Positions 52,248 through 60,630 of a stretch of 64,000 nt of DNA are shown here, piece by piece. The position numbers and the translations under genes are program-made. Where the stretch lies: NCBI GenBank assembly GCA_964360255.1, contig CAYHVK010000003.1:124001-188000 (forward strand), read 5' to 3'. A model generated the notes under the pieces. The model was given only the letters and a program-made list of their open reading frames with translations. It made no database searches and was not told where the DNA came from. Source of the DNA: CAYHVK01 sp964360255. GTDB taxonomy: Bacteria; Bdellovibrionota; Bdellovibrionia; Bdellovibrionales; UBA1609. The stretch's first letter is position 1; every line of letters begins with the position of its first letter.

Positions 52248-52912
52248 ACGCTCTCATTTTTCTATTTATAGTATTTGGATACACTTCGTCATTTGCTAGC
52301 ACAGCAACTTCAAAGGCCGATTCACATAATCATGATGAGGAGTCTACCGAGCACAAAGAAGATAAGGAGCATGATCACTCTGATTCTGAAGACCATCACG
52401 CTCACGACTCTAAAACTTCTCAGGTAGATAAGAACGAGGCGCCTCCGCATGATGATCATGGCGATGAGCATGCTCATGAGGAAGGCGAAAAGGACGAGCA
52501 TGCACACGGGAAAGAAGAAAAAGATGAGCATGGGCACGAAGAAGGCGGCGAAGAAGAAAACTCCGCTATCGGGCCAGGCAAAGGTATTACAGAAAAAAGT
52601 GAAAATGGATTTAAGCTTTCAGAGAAGGCTATAAAAAATTTCGATATTAAGACAATGGTTGCAACTTCAAACACTATTGAACTCGTTCGTTCTGCTCTAG
52701 TTGAAGTTAGGGATCAAAAGTACGTTTACAGAATGAGAGACGGTTGGATTAAGAAGGTTCAGGTTCGTGTTTTAAGTAAGGAAAAATCTAAAGTTGTCCT
52801 TGAGATTTCTGATGTCAGATCTACAGATTTAATTATTACGGGTGGTGCTGGTTTTGTGCGAACAGCAGAAATCATCACTGAAGAAGGCGTTTCGCACGGT
52901 CACTCACACTAA
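52244..52912 (+). CDS. Short His-rich CzcB-like adaptor (membrane fusion protein fragment-like)
   Basis: The 222-residue protein has a signal peptide (cut near FAS), a stretch of about 80 residues with some 16 His among Asp and Glu (residues about 27-100), a hinge, and about 110 residues resembling the membrane-proximal end of CzcB-type adaptors (YVYRMRDGWIKKVQVRV, DLIITGGAGFV). It ends in HGHSH. Typical CzcB proteins have 400-500 residues. The hairpin and lipoyl domains are absent. It sits exactly where czcB belongs, between the outer-membrane factor and pump genes. Confidence 0.75.
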   Translation: MNALIFLFIVFGYTSSFASTATSKADSHNHDEESTEHKEDKEHDHSDSEDHHAHDSKTSQVDKNEAPPHDDHGDEHAHEEGEKDEHAHGKEEKDEHGHEEGGEEENSAIGPGKGITEKSENGFKLSEKAIKNFDIKTMVATSNTIELVRSALVEVRDQKYVYRMRDGWIKKVQVRVLSKEKSKVVLEISDVRSTDLIITGGAGFVRTAEIITEEGVSHGHSH

Positions 52913-52919
52913 GGTATAT

Positions 52920-55900
52920 ATGATTAATAAAATTATTCACTTTTCAGTTTTCCATAGAAATATTATTTTTGTAATGATCGCTTTCCTTGTTTTTGGAGGC
53001 ATCTATAGTTTCCAGCACTTGCCAATAGATGCTGTGCCTGACATTACAAATAATCAGGTTCAAATAAACACAATTATCGAAGGCTTAGCACCTGAAGAAA
53101 TTGAAAGAACGATTACTTTCCCTGTTGAGTCGTCAATGCGAGGCATTGCGGGTGTGGAGCAAGTTCGTTCAATAACTCGCTTCGGATTGTCTCAAGTTAC
53201 AGTTGTATTTAAAGATTCAGTAGATATTTATAGGGCCCGACAGCTTGTGGCGGAGCGTTTACAAGGGGTCCTCTTGCCTTCTGGTGCCGAAGCTGGATTG
53301 GGCCCTATTTCTTCAGGACTTGGAGAAATTTATCAGTATATTATCGATTACGAAAACATTGAAAGCGACCCAGAGAAGCGTCTTAAGCAGCTTATGGAAA
53401 TTAAGGCGATTCAAGATTGGTTTGTGAAGCCAAGATTGTTAACGGTTGAGGGTGTTGCTGAAGTCAATACATCTGGTGGTTTTGAAAAACAGTATCACGT
53501 GCAACCTGATCCAAGAAAGATGGCTAATTACAGAGTTAATTTCAGCGAAATACTTTTAGCTCTTCAAAAAGTTAATCGTAATGTGGGCGGTGGATATATT
53601 GAGCAAACTGCTGAGCAGTTTTTAGTGCAAGGTGTAGGTCTCTTAAAAACACCTGAAGATATTAAGCATGTTCCAGTTAAAACTTTGGATAATTTTAGCG
53701 TAGTTACAGTAGGTGATATAGCGCAAGTTCGTCTTGGGAAAGACTTAAGAACAGGTTCTGCAACCTATGATGGAAATGAGTCCGTTTTAGGCACGATTAT
53801 GATGTTACTAGGCGAAAATAGCAGAACCGTAGCTATCAGGGCAGATGAAAAAATAATCGAAATTAATAAAACACTGCCTAAGGGCGTATTTATTAAAACA
53901 GTTTATAATCGCTCAGACTTGGTAAATGCAACTTTGGGTACGGTTGAACATAATCTATTGTTTGGTGCTGGCCTTGTTGTCATTGTTCTTTTATTTTTGT
54001 TGGGCAATATTCGTGCTGCGATTGTAACTGCCTTAACTATTCCGTTTGCTCTATTATTCACCTTTTTGATTATGAAGCCATTAGGTATATCAGGAAATTT
54101 AATGAGTTTGGGTGCTTTGGATTTTGGAATTATAGTGGATGGAACTGTAATTGTGATGGATAACTGTGTCCGCTATATCCATGATAAGACGAAGTCTCTC
54201 GGTCGAAAACTGAGCCCAGAAGAGTTGAAAAATGCTATCTACGAAGCCACTGTAGAAATTCGTATGGCGGCCGGATTTGGTGAATTGATTATCGTAATGG
54301 TATTTTTGCCCGTCTTTGCTTTAACGGGCATCGAGGGAAAAATGTTTATCCCGATGGCGGCTACATTTGGAATAGCTGTAATCGGCGCATTAATTCTTTC
54401 ATTCACTGCGGCTCCAGCACTAGCCAGCTTGATTTTATCGGGAAGTGCAGAAGATAAAGAGCCTAGAGTTATGATTTGGGCTCAGCGCTTTTATATTCCA
54501 TTACTAGAAAAGGCTATTGCTAAACGTCAGCGAACTATTGGTATTGCAATAGCATCTGTATTTTTAGGCCTCATTCTATTTGCAACTAGAGGTGCTGAAT
54601 TTTTACCGCAGTTAAGTGAAGGCTCGTTTGCGTTTCACATGATTAGGCCTGTTAATGCCAGTCTTTCGCAGTCGGTAGATTATCAGAACAAAGCCGATAA
54701 GCTTATTAAAGAGCACTTTCCAGAAGTCGACCATGTGTTTTCAAGGATTGGAACGAGTGAAGTCGCAACTGACCCAATGGGTGTCAACGTCTCTGATACT
54801 TATATCATGCTCAAGGCGAGAGATGAGTGGGAAAGAAATGGCTTGTTCAAGAAGACATACCAAGAGTTGGTAGATGAAATGGTTAAGGTTCTTGAAGAGA
54901 ATCTGCCAGGTCAAAACTATCTAGCTTCACAGCCAATTCAAATGAGGTTTAACGAACTGCTTGAGGGGACGCGAGCTGATGTAGCCGTAAAAATTTTCGG
55001 CCCAGATTTAGATGTCAATATGGATCTCTCTAAAAAGATACAAGCTGCCGTTAGTACTGTGCCTGGTGCGGGAGATGTAGAGGTCGATCTTGCTGGAAAA
55101 TCGCCGGTACTGCGAATCGAACCTAAGGATGTCCTATTGAAGTCTTACGGCGCAAACCTAGGAGAAGTTCTCGATACCATATCTGTAGCACTTGGCGGAG
55201 AAGAAGTAGGCTACATCTACGAGGGTGACCGTAAATTTCCAATTGTAGTTAGATTGAGTGAGGAGGATCGTGGCGATCTCGATAGGATTAAAGAATTACC
55301 AGTGGGCTTATCGGGAAATGCTACAACTGCTTTGTCTGCTATTACCGACCTGTCGTTTCAAGAAACATTTGGTTCAGTGAACCGCGAGAACTCTTCACGT
55401 CGCTCTGCTGTTCTTGTGAACTTGCGAGGTCGAGATGTTGAATCATTTGTAGAAGAAGCCCGTGCGAAAGTAGAAAAAGAAGTTCAAATTCCAGAGGGAT
55501 ACTTTGTTGAATGGGGCGGAAATTTTAAAAATTTAAATAAAGCAAAATCGAGACTTTTAATTTTAATGCCAATCGCACTTGGATTAGTTTTGCTCATGAT
55601 ATACGCAGCGTTCGGTAGTGTTCCGCAAACACTATTGATATTTACTTGCGTTCCGTTGGCTTTGGTTGGCGGAGTTGTCAATCTGATGATTCTCGGTCTG
55701 CCTTTTAGTATATCTGCGGGCATCGGGTTTATCGCTCTGTCTGGAATTGCTGTGCTCAATGGTGTGGTCTTGATGAACTACTTCAATCAATTGAGATTGC
55801 AAGGAATGAGTGGCGTAGAATTGGTGCGAAAAGCTACAGCAATACGTCTGAGACCTGTACTGATGACAGCATTAGTAGCAATTTTTGGATTTGTGCCAAT

Positions 55901-56063
55901 GATGATTTCGAGTGGCATCGGCTCGGAGGTTCAGCGGCCACTCGCAACTGTAGTAATTGGAGGAATTATTTCTTCCACCTTATTAACTCTTGTAGTTCTT
56001 CCTGTTCTTTACCTGGTATTTGAAAAACATATGACGAAATTTAGCATGAAAGTAAATCATTAG
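52920..56063 (+). CDS. HME-RND heavy-metal efflux pump (CzcA/CusA family)
   Basis: Proton-driven inner-membrane pump of an RND tripartite system. ATG 52920 with AAGG upstream gives 1047 residues. The N-terminus shows IDAVPDITNNQVQINT after the first helix. The helix-4 signature DFGIIVDGTVIVMDN near residue 401 matches the HME1 (Co/Zn/Cd) class rather than the Cu/Ag class. Two large periplasmic domains and 12 helices are in the usual order, and the length is normal. It follows the adaptor gene by 7 bases. Confidence 0.95.
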   Translation: MINKIIHFSVFHRNIIFVMIAFLVFGGIYSFQHLPIDAVPDITNNQVQINTIIEGLAPEEIERTITFPVESSMRGIAGVEQVRSITRFGLSQVTVVFKDSVDIYRARQLVAERLQGVLLPSGAEAGLGPISSGLGEIYQYIIDYENIESDPEKRLKQLMEIKAIQDWFVKPRLLTVEGVAEVNTSGGFEKQYHVQPDPRKMANYRVNFSEILLALQKVNRNVGGGYIEQTAEQFLVQGVGLLKTPEDIKHVPVKTLDNFSVVTVGDIAQVRLGKDLRTGSATYDGNESVLGTIMMLLGENSRTVAIRADEKIIEINKTLPKGVFIKTVYNRSDLVNATLGTVEHNLLFGAGLVVIVLLFLLGNIRAAIVTALTIPFALLFTFLIMKPLGISGNLMSLGALDFGIIVDGTVIVMDNCVRYIHDKTKSLGRKLSPEELKNAIYEATVEIRMAAGFGELIIVMVFLPVFALTGIEGKMFIPMAATFGIAVIGALILSFTAAPALASLILSGSAEDKEPRVMIWAQRFYIPLLEKAIAKRQRTIGIAIASVFLGLILFATRGAEFLPQLSEGSFAFHMIRPVNASLSQSVDYQNKADKLIKEHFPEVDHVFSRIGTSEVATDPMGVNVSDTYIMLKARDEWERNGLFKKTYQELVDEMVKVLEENLPGQNYLASQPIQMRFNELLEGTRADVAVKIFGPDLDVNMDLSKKIQAAVSTVPGAGDVEVDLAGKSPVLRIEPKDVLLKSYGANLGEVLDTISVALGGEEVGYIYEGDRKFPIVVRLSEEDRGDLDRIKELPVGLSGNATTALSAITDLSFQETFGSVNRENSSRRSAVLVNLRGRDVESFVEEARAKVEKEVQIPEGYFVEWGGNFKNLNKAKSRLLILMPIALGLVLLMIYAAFGSVPQTLLIFTCVPLALVGGVVNLMILGLPFSISAGIGFIALSGIAVLNGVVLMNYFNQLRLQGMSGVELVRKATAIRLRPVLMTALVAIFGFVPMMISSGIGSEVQRPLATVVIGGIISSTLLTLVVLPVLYLVFEKHMTKFSMKVNH

Positions 56064-56089
56064 ACGGTTTTGTTAAATTGGGGTTGGTA

Positions 56090-56428
56090 ATGAACAAGGC
56101 TAAATTTGATAAGCTGTATGAAAAGGAATTGCGCCGGTCGCAATTTAAAGAATTGCCATCAGCAGAAAAATGGAAAAGCCTTGAGCGGCTACATGTTATG
56201 AGTCAGTATTTTATATTAAAACATTATCAGGCTCATTTTCTTATGATGGTGTTGGCATACCATGATAAAAAGCCGTTACGGATTATGAGTCAGATTTTTC
56301 GCTTTTTGTTAGTGGGGCCGGCACATTTGTTGGGGTGGCTTCCAGAGGGGAATGTCGGCACATCACGAGCACATCCTTTTAAAAAGATGCCGTTACCAAA
56401 AGATATTGAAGAAATAGTGAAAGGCTAA
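56090..56428 (+). CDS. DUF3703 family protein
   Basis: ATG 56090 gives 112 residues. The pattern LERLHVMSQYF, then HYQAHFLMM, LLVGPAHLLGWLPEGNVG and KKMPLPKDIEEIV follows what I recall of DUF3703. This small family commonly lies beside czc/cus-type RND genes. No signal peptide is seen. It closes the RND operon, with a terminator hairpin next. Its function is unknown. Confidence 0.78.
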   Translation: MNKAKFDKLYEKELRRSQFKELPSAEKWKSLERLHVMSQYFILKHYQAHFLMMVLAYHDKKPLRIMSQIFRFLLVGPAHLLGWLPEGNVGTSRAHPFKKMPLPKDIEEIVKG

Positions 56429-56439
56429 ATAATTTAATC

Positions 56440-56484
56440 CCCATATAGATGAGCCTTTTCAGGCATCAACTATATGGGTTTTAT
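56440..56484 (+). terminator. Terminator hairpin between convergent genes
   Basis: A 9-bp outer stem (CCCATATAG at 56440-56448 with CTATATGGG at 56470-56478), an inner GCCT/AGGC stem, then TTTTATT. It closes the RND operon; the opposite strand has weaker T content. Confidence 0.72.
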
Positions 56485-56487
56485 TAT

Positions 56488-57594
56488 CTATTCCACGCGG
56501 TGACGTGTTAGGCTTTCAACAAGTTCCTGCTCAACGTTTAAGCAGCTCTCGCCTTTTTTCTCACACATAATCAAATCCATAAAAAGCGACTGTGCACGGC
56601 ACAATATAGCTGAGTAAACAATTACTCGTCTGCCTTGATATGAAATCACACAGCGAGCTGGTTTAGTGCCAGGATCGTGGCCGCCACCACCATCAATACC
56701 TTTTGCTTGTGAGTTTCTATTTAAGTTTGCTGAATATTTGTTGGTTAGGTTGAGCTTGTAGTTTTTTTCTTTTTGAATATCTAAGCTTAAAAACGCTTTA
56801 CCACCAGGGTCATTTCCTCCACCTTCACTAAGAAGAGCAGTTTGAAATTCGTAACCTATCCAATCGCTATAATAGGTAAGTTTAGCGCGAGGGTCGTTGC
56901 CCCCTTCTTTTGCGGTTGCTGGTTGTGAAATTCCAAATAAAAATAGAGTCACGAGTAATGTAGAAAATAACATATCATAAAATTTAAGCCGTCTGAAAAA
57001 CAGACCGCGAATGGATTTCTTTTTCGCATTTTGATTTGCAAAATCTTTGGCTTTGAGACGGATTTGATGAAACATTTCTTGAATTTCTTTGGTTTGCTCT
57101 TCTGTATAAAAGGCGTCCATAGAAAAATAACTTTTATTCTTCCAATATTCGCGATTCCCAGTAAATTCCTTCATTAGGCGAAATACTTTATTATCTTTTT
57201 TAGCTTCTAGATCGTTGTCGTAGCGATAATCAGAGTAGTTGATATAATTTTGTGGGAAGTTTGAATAATATTTTCCCTCTTGTGTAATATGCACTAAGCC
57301 AATATTTACAAAACGCTCCATAACAGAGAGTGCCTTTTTTGGTTCAGGCTCGGGGATTTGTTTTTTAATTTCAGCAAGAGAAAGCGGCTCTACTCTCGTC
57401 GCATAAAAAAGCATAAGTGAATATTCATCAGCATGAATTTCTTCAATTTGCTCAGGTGACAGTCGAATACTTGGTACATCTTTGTTTGCTATTGTTTTTA
57501 TGTCATCCGACTTTTCGGACTTTATTCCAGGATCTTGGACTGCTAATCTGCTTACGTCTTCTTTACCATTTAGCGTTTCTTTACTTAATGCCAT
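56488..57594 (-). CDS. Membrane-spanning regulator-like protein with periplasmic GGxDP repeats
   Basis: No named family is certain. In the 368-residue protein, residues 45-120 form a winged-helix-like unit (SLMLFYATRVEPLSLAEIKK, then GLVHITQEGKYYS), followed by a helical part to about 200. One hydrophobic segment (207-225) ends in a signal-peptidase-like SQPATA. The last 140 residues, predicted periplasmic, carry GGNDP (231-235), GGGNDPGGKA (258-267) and GGGGHDPGTKPA (302-313), plus four Cys (315, 332, 344, 351). AAGGGG lies before the start. It follows the XRE gene by 18 bases. Confidence 0.7.
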   Translation of the reverse strand: MALSKETLNGKEDVSRLAVQDPGIKSEKSDDIKTIANKDVPSIRLSPEQIEEIHADEYSLMLFYATRVEPLSLAEIKKQIPEPEPKKALSVMERFVNIGLVHITQEGKYYSNFPQNYINYSDYRYDNDLEAKKDNKVFRLMKEFTGNREYWKNKSYFSMDAFYTEEQTKEIQEMFHQIRLKAKDFANQNAKKKSIRGLFFRRLKFYDMLFSTLLVTLFLFGISQPATAKEGGNDPRAKLTYYSDWIGYEFQTALLSEGGGNDPGGKAFLSLDIQKEKNYKLNLTNKYSANLNRNSQAKGIDGGGGHDPGTKPARCVISYQGRRVIVYSAILCRAQSLFMDLIMCEKKGESCLNVEQELVESLTRHRVE

Positions 57595-57612
57595 TTTTTA
57601 CCCCTTTATTTT

Positions 57613-58065
57613 TTACAAATCTTTTCTAATACGTTTTCTATCTGCAAAATCCGAGCGCGGTCTACGATCTGACTGAGAAAGACGTGTAAGCTCTGAAACT
57701 AACTCTAAAAGGTGTTCTTTCAATGGAGTGCGAGCATCTTTCGCCGCAAAATATACCTGTGCTTCTATGGTTTCGAGAATACGTTTATAGTCTTCAAATG
57801 GAACTTCACGAAGTGCTTCTATTATTTTAATTTCTTCTTTGTAAACAAATTCACTTTTACCCATCACTAACATATCAAGGGTCATTCCAAGCGCTTGTGC
57901 AATTCTTACAAGCTCAGATGCTGTTGCTTCTCTTAATCCGCGCTCGATTTTTGTTGTTGCGGTCATGGGCAGTTCTGCTCGCTCATCAAGTTCGGATTGC
58001 TTCAGGCCGCGTGAGATGCGAATGGAGCGGATTCTATTAGCAAGATAGGTTTGATCGTTTTGCAT
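57613..58065 (-). CDS. XRE-family helix-turn-helix regulator
   Basis: A cytoplasmic DNA-binding protein of 150 residues. The HTH is at about residues 12-66 (IRSIRISRGLKQSELDERAEL, split by the turn, then TTKIERGLREAT). A helical C-terminal part follows, ending in a very basic tail (RRPRSDFADRKRIRK). It probably represses the divergent promoter region upstream, as XRE regulators of mobile elements usually do. It is co-oriented with the membrane-spanning gene, so the two are likely one operon. Confidence 0.9.
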   Translation of the reverse strand: MQNDQTYLANRIRSIRISRGLKQSELDERAELPMTATTKIERGLREATASELVRIAQALGMTLDMLVMGKSEFVYKEEIKIIEALREVPFEDYKRILETIEAQVYFAAKDARTPLKEHLLELVSELTRLSQSDRRPRSDFADRKRIRKDL

Positions 58066-58131
58066 AAACTATGCATTAACTAAATTAGCCAATTAAAATC
58101 AAGAAAAAAGATTTGACCAAAATAAATTTAG

Positions 58132-58137
58132 TATAAT
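58132..58137 (+). promoter_or_regulatory. -10 element candidate for the rightward control genes
   Basis: A perfect TATAAT at 58132-58137 in the 118-bp gap between the XRE gene and the next rightward gene. The nearest TTGACC (58113-58118) is only 13 bp away, too close for a standard -35, so an activator or a weak -35 may be involved. Confidence 0.4.
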
Positions 58138-58183
58138 AAACAGCCATAAGTCATTGTTGAGAACAATTTATAGGGGAGTAAAT

Positions 58184-58390
58184 ATGGATAATTCTAAATT
58201 AGCTAAATTAGCTAATTATAAAAAGCCGAATGCGTGGGGACTCAAGCATAAACAGCTACGCAGTACTTTAGATACCTTGAGTGAATTACTCGGTATCGAA
58301 TTTGGAAGTATCACTATTAAATTTCATGAGGGCAAATGGAGCCCTAAGATTCAGATAGAAAAACGTCTCGTAGAAGAAATAAAAGAATAA
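58184..58390 (+). CDS. Small conserved-looking hypothetical protein
   Basis: ATG 58184 with AGGGGAG upstream gives 68 residues. No family recognised; soluble, with a helix (HKQLRSTLDTLSELLG) and a beta strand pair (FGSITIKFHEGKWSPKIQI). It is the first rightward gene from the XRE-controlled region, so it is likely expressed early in the element's programme. Confidence 0.65.
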   Translation: MDNSKLAKLANYKKPNAWGLKHKQLRSTLDTLSELLGIEFGSITIKFHEGKWSPKIQIEKRLVEEIKE

Positions 58391-58473
58391 GTATTCGATA
58401 CAATTAAAAAAGTGCCCACCACAAAAAAAGGAGGCAATGTCTATTAAGGCCAAAGGCTACCTCATCAGGGCGT

Positions 58474-58538
58474 CTTCAGCCGTGAAGTTAGTTCTAATTA
58501 TCAGATTTAGGAATCTGACAGGCTGAACTTCAGAAGGG
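58474..58538 (+). promoter_or_regulatory. Structured leader with mutually exclusive pairings before the sigma-like gene
   Basis: Three pairings compete: CTTCA/TGAAG (58474-58478 with 58483-58487); TTCAGCC/GGCTGAA (58475-58481 with 58521-58527); TGAAGTT/AACTTCA (58483-58489 with 58526-58532). A separate hairpin CAGATT/AATCTG (58502-58507 with 58512-58517) sits inside. The last arm ends 2 bases before the AAGGG Shine-Dalgarno, so the fold could gate translation. Confidence 0.5.
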
Positions 58539-58546
58539 AATCCAAT

Positions 58547-59122
58547 ATGGATTCAATCGTCACTACTGCTCAAGATTTTGAGCAACAATCAATTTCTGTT
58601 CAAGAAGGTGCTCCTTGGTTTCTTGCAGATGGAAAAGCCACGCCAGATAATTATCTTAAAACACTTACTCCATTTTGGAGTACCCAGACTTGGGAAAAAT
58701 ATTTGAATTGGTTTGAAAACATATCAGGCCAACGTGCTGAGTCTCTTGTTTCATCAAAAAAATACGATGAAATTTGTGATACCGAACCGGACTCGATTTT
58801 CGTCTATTCACAAAGTAGTGCTGACGATGAGCTTCGGGTTCTAGTCGTAAAATACTTAGAGAAACTGACTGAGCATCAACGTCGAGTTATCGAGATGTGT
58901 TTCTGGGAAGGTCGAAGCGAGCGCTATATCGCTGAAAAACTCGGAATTAGAAGGCAGCCAGTTAATCGACTAAAGAAACGGGCTTTCAATAAAATAAAGA
59001 AGTTAGTAAGGGAGGGTGTCAGTTCCCGTATTAAGAGAGGAAAAAATTCCTCTCTTATGAAAGGGGTAAAGAATGAAAGGAATCTTTTACTGGCTCAAAT
59101 CAGTTTGGAGAAGGCTAGTTAA
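58547..59122 (+). CDS. Sigma-70 region 4-like regulator
   Basis: The 191-residue protein has a sigma-70 region 4-type HTH at about residues 105-150 (LEKLTEHQRRVIEMCFWEG, then YIAEKLGIRRQPVNRLKKRA). The N-terminal 100 residues show no sigma region 2, so it is not a complete sigma factor. The C-terminus is basic. AAGGG precedes the ATG. It is probably a transcriptional activator or anti-terminator of the transfer genes. A small gene begins inside its 3' end. Confidence 0.75.
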   Translation: MDSIVTTAQDFEQQSISVQEGAPWFLADGKATPDNYLKTLTPFWSTQTWEKYLNWFENISGQRAESLVSSKKYDEICDTEPDSIFVYSQSSADDELRVLVVKYLEKLTEHQRRVIEMCFWEGRSERYIAEKLGIRRQPVNRLKKRAFNKIKKLVREGVSSRIKRGKNSSLMKGVKNERNLLLAQISLEKAS

Positions 59123-59204
59123 AAGGGATGATTTTACTATAGATGATTGGCGGTACCTTGAGCTTCGGGAACGAAAACCCTCTGCGCTGTGGAGGCATGA
59201 GTGA
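59073..59204 (+). CDS. Overlapping 43-codon gene
   Basis: ATG 59073 has AAGGGG eight bases upstream and reads in a different frame from the sigma-like gene. The 43-residue product has an amphipathic basic start (FYWLKSVWRRLVKR) and an acidic-aromatic middle (DDWRYLELRE). Its TGA overlaps the GTG of the next gene by 3 bases, a coupling arrangement. It may be a coupling leader or a functional micropeptide. Confidence 0.5.
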   Translation: MKGIFYWLKSVWRRLVKRDDFTIDDWRYLELRERKPSALWRHE

Positions 59205-59482
59205 AAAAGACGATTACAAATAAGGTCGCTAATCTTCTGCCGGTGAGACATGTTGAGAAAGAAAAAGACCTAAAGCTGATCTATGAGCTTATGCCGAACC
59301 TAAGTGATGAAAAAATCATGGCTATCTACTTCCGCTTTTGGGAGCAGCTCTTGATTGAAGATGTTGCAAATATTCTCGGCCGATCATGGAGCGAAACGAA
59401 CCAACTGCTTGAAGATTCTGTTAAAGAGCTTCGTCAGGGATTTTTGATGAGCCAGATGAGCGCACAGCTCAAAGCTGCTTAA
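59201..59482 (+). CDS. Second sigma-70 region 4-like small protein
   Basis: The start is GTG 59201 with GGAGG upstream. The 93-residue protein shows a region 4-like helical pattern (LSDEKIMAIYFRFWEQLLIED, split, then VANILGRSWSETNQLLEDSV). No other domain is present. It is coupled to the overlapping small gene, so the control genes behave as one unit. It resembles stand-alone region 4-type regulators of phages and conjugative elements. Confidence 0.65.
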   Translation: MKKTITNKVANLLPVRHVEKEKDLKLIYELMPNLSDEKIMAIYFRFWEQLLIEDVANILGRSWSETNQLLEDSVKELRQGFLMSQMSAQLKAA

Positions 59483-59517
59483 AAACGAAAAAACATTTTA
59501 AAAAGAGAGGTTTTTCT

Positions 59518-59958
59518 ATGGAAAAACAAATGAATTCTATTGCCCAAAATAATAATGATTCAAATCAATATTTCCGCTTTCAAGTCTTTCAAGGGAATAA
59601 AGACTTAAGCGGAAAGGTGAAAAAAACAAAAAGCGTTGGAATGGCCTACCTTAAAGCTGGACAAAACATTCTTAGTCTACGCCTTTGGACATTCTCATGG
59701 GAGCGATATTTTATTTTGCCTCACAGAACTGATTCATCAAAATACTTAGTAATGACAAGGGAGCCTAATAGAAGTCCTAAAGCGAAGACTAAGTATTTTT
59801 GGAACATTGTCGGAAATGGAACGGTTGATTCCATTCAAGGTTTTATTACTCTTGATTTCGATCTTTTGAGTAAGCCTATTTATGTCAATATCCAGCCAGA
59901 GCCATCAGCTCACACTGCTGACCTACCTGAGCCTGAATCATTTGAAGAGGCTGCTTAA
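59518..59958 (+). CDS. Hypothetical protein ahead of the T4SS genes
   Basis: No family recognised. The 146-residue protein is soluble, with a beta-rich middle (RLWTFSWERYFILPHR) and an acidic end (PEPESFEEAA). GAGAGG precedes the ATG. It lies between the sigma-like genes and the virB2 gene. Confidence 0.65.
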   Translation: MEKQMNSIAQNNNDSNQYFRFQVFQGNKDLSGKVKKTKSVGMAYLKAGQNILSLRLWTFSWERYFILPHRTDSSKYLVMTREPNRSPKAKTKYFWNIVGNGTVDSIQGFITLDFDLLSKPIYVNIQPEPSAHTADLPEPESFEEAA

Positions 59959-60011
59959 ATTTTTATCGATTATTTTTTTGAGTTTTTAATTTTTTTAAAT
60001 GGAGTGAAAAC

Positions 60012-60305
60012 ATGAAATACGGAAAATATTTGATTATTTTTGGTTTAACGATTTTTTTAATGGCTTTGATACCGGATGCTGCACATGCAGCAAAAGATTT
60101 GGTGGGTGGTCTTACACAACTTAAGCTAAAGCTTACGAATGTAATACTGCCGCTTCTTTCGGTAATTGGAATTGCGATAGCTGCGATCTCATTTTTTACT
60201 GGAAATCCCAACGCGAAACAGCACATTGTGTACGCTGTCCTCGGTTGTATTTTTGGATTTGGGGCTCAGTCCATCGTAGACTTCATTTCTCAAACTGTTC
60301 GTTAG
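60012..60305 (+). CDS. virB2: VirB2/TrbC-family conjugative pilin
   Basis: Major pilin subunit. The 97-residue protein has a long signal peptide cut near AHA (residue 26) and two hydrophobic segments (ILPLLSVIGIAIAAISFF, about 45-62; AVLGCIFGFGAQSI, about 75-88) joined by a short polar loop, the TrbC/VirB2 layout. It starts the T4SS gene run and is followed 7 bases later by virB3. Confidence 0.88.
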   Translation: MKYGKYLIIFGLTIFLMALIPDAAHAAKDLVGGLTQLKLKLTNVILPLLSVIGIAIAAISFFTGNPNAKQHIVYAVLGCIFGFGAQSIVDFISQTVR

Positions 60306-60312
60306 GTGAATT

Positions 60313-60630
60313 ATGGATGATGAACTCCTAACGAGCCGAGTACCGAGAGCATTAGAAATGAAGTCAAAGTTATTCGGGTATGAGCTGTCCGATTTGCTTC
60401 TGATCTTCATAAATCTTGCGGTTACAAATTTTGTTTTCGGAGCAACGTCCTTTCGTTATCCGTTAGTATGGGGGACAACGCTTTTTTGGGCGTTGTTCCT
60501 CTTCTTTGCGAAACGTGGTCGCCCCGATAACTATATTCAACATCTATTTGAGCATTATATTCGCCCAGCCTACTTCGCGGCTGGTCGTGGCGACAAAGTG
60601 TATCGCCGCTTTTTTAAAAGGAAAATATGA
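60313..60630 (+). CDS. virB3: VirB3/TrbD-family T4SS protein
   Basis: Inner-membrane component at the base of the conjugation channel. The 105-residue protein has two membrane segments (about residues 28-62) and an N-terminal SRVPRALEMKSKLFG motif that resembles VirB3 proteins, with a basic C-terminal tail ending in RRFFKRKI. Its stop overlaps the virB4 start (ATGA), typical of virB3-virB4. Confidence 0.82.
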   Translation: MDDELLTSRVPRALEMKSKLFGYELSDLLLIFINLAVTNFVFGATSFRYPLVWGTTLFWALFLFFAKRGRPDNYIQHLFEHYIRPAYFAAGRGDKVYRRFFKRKI

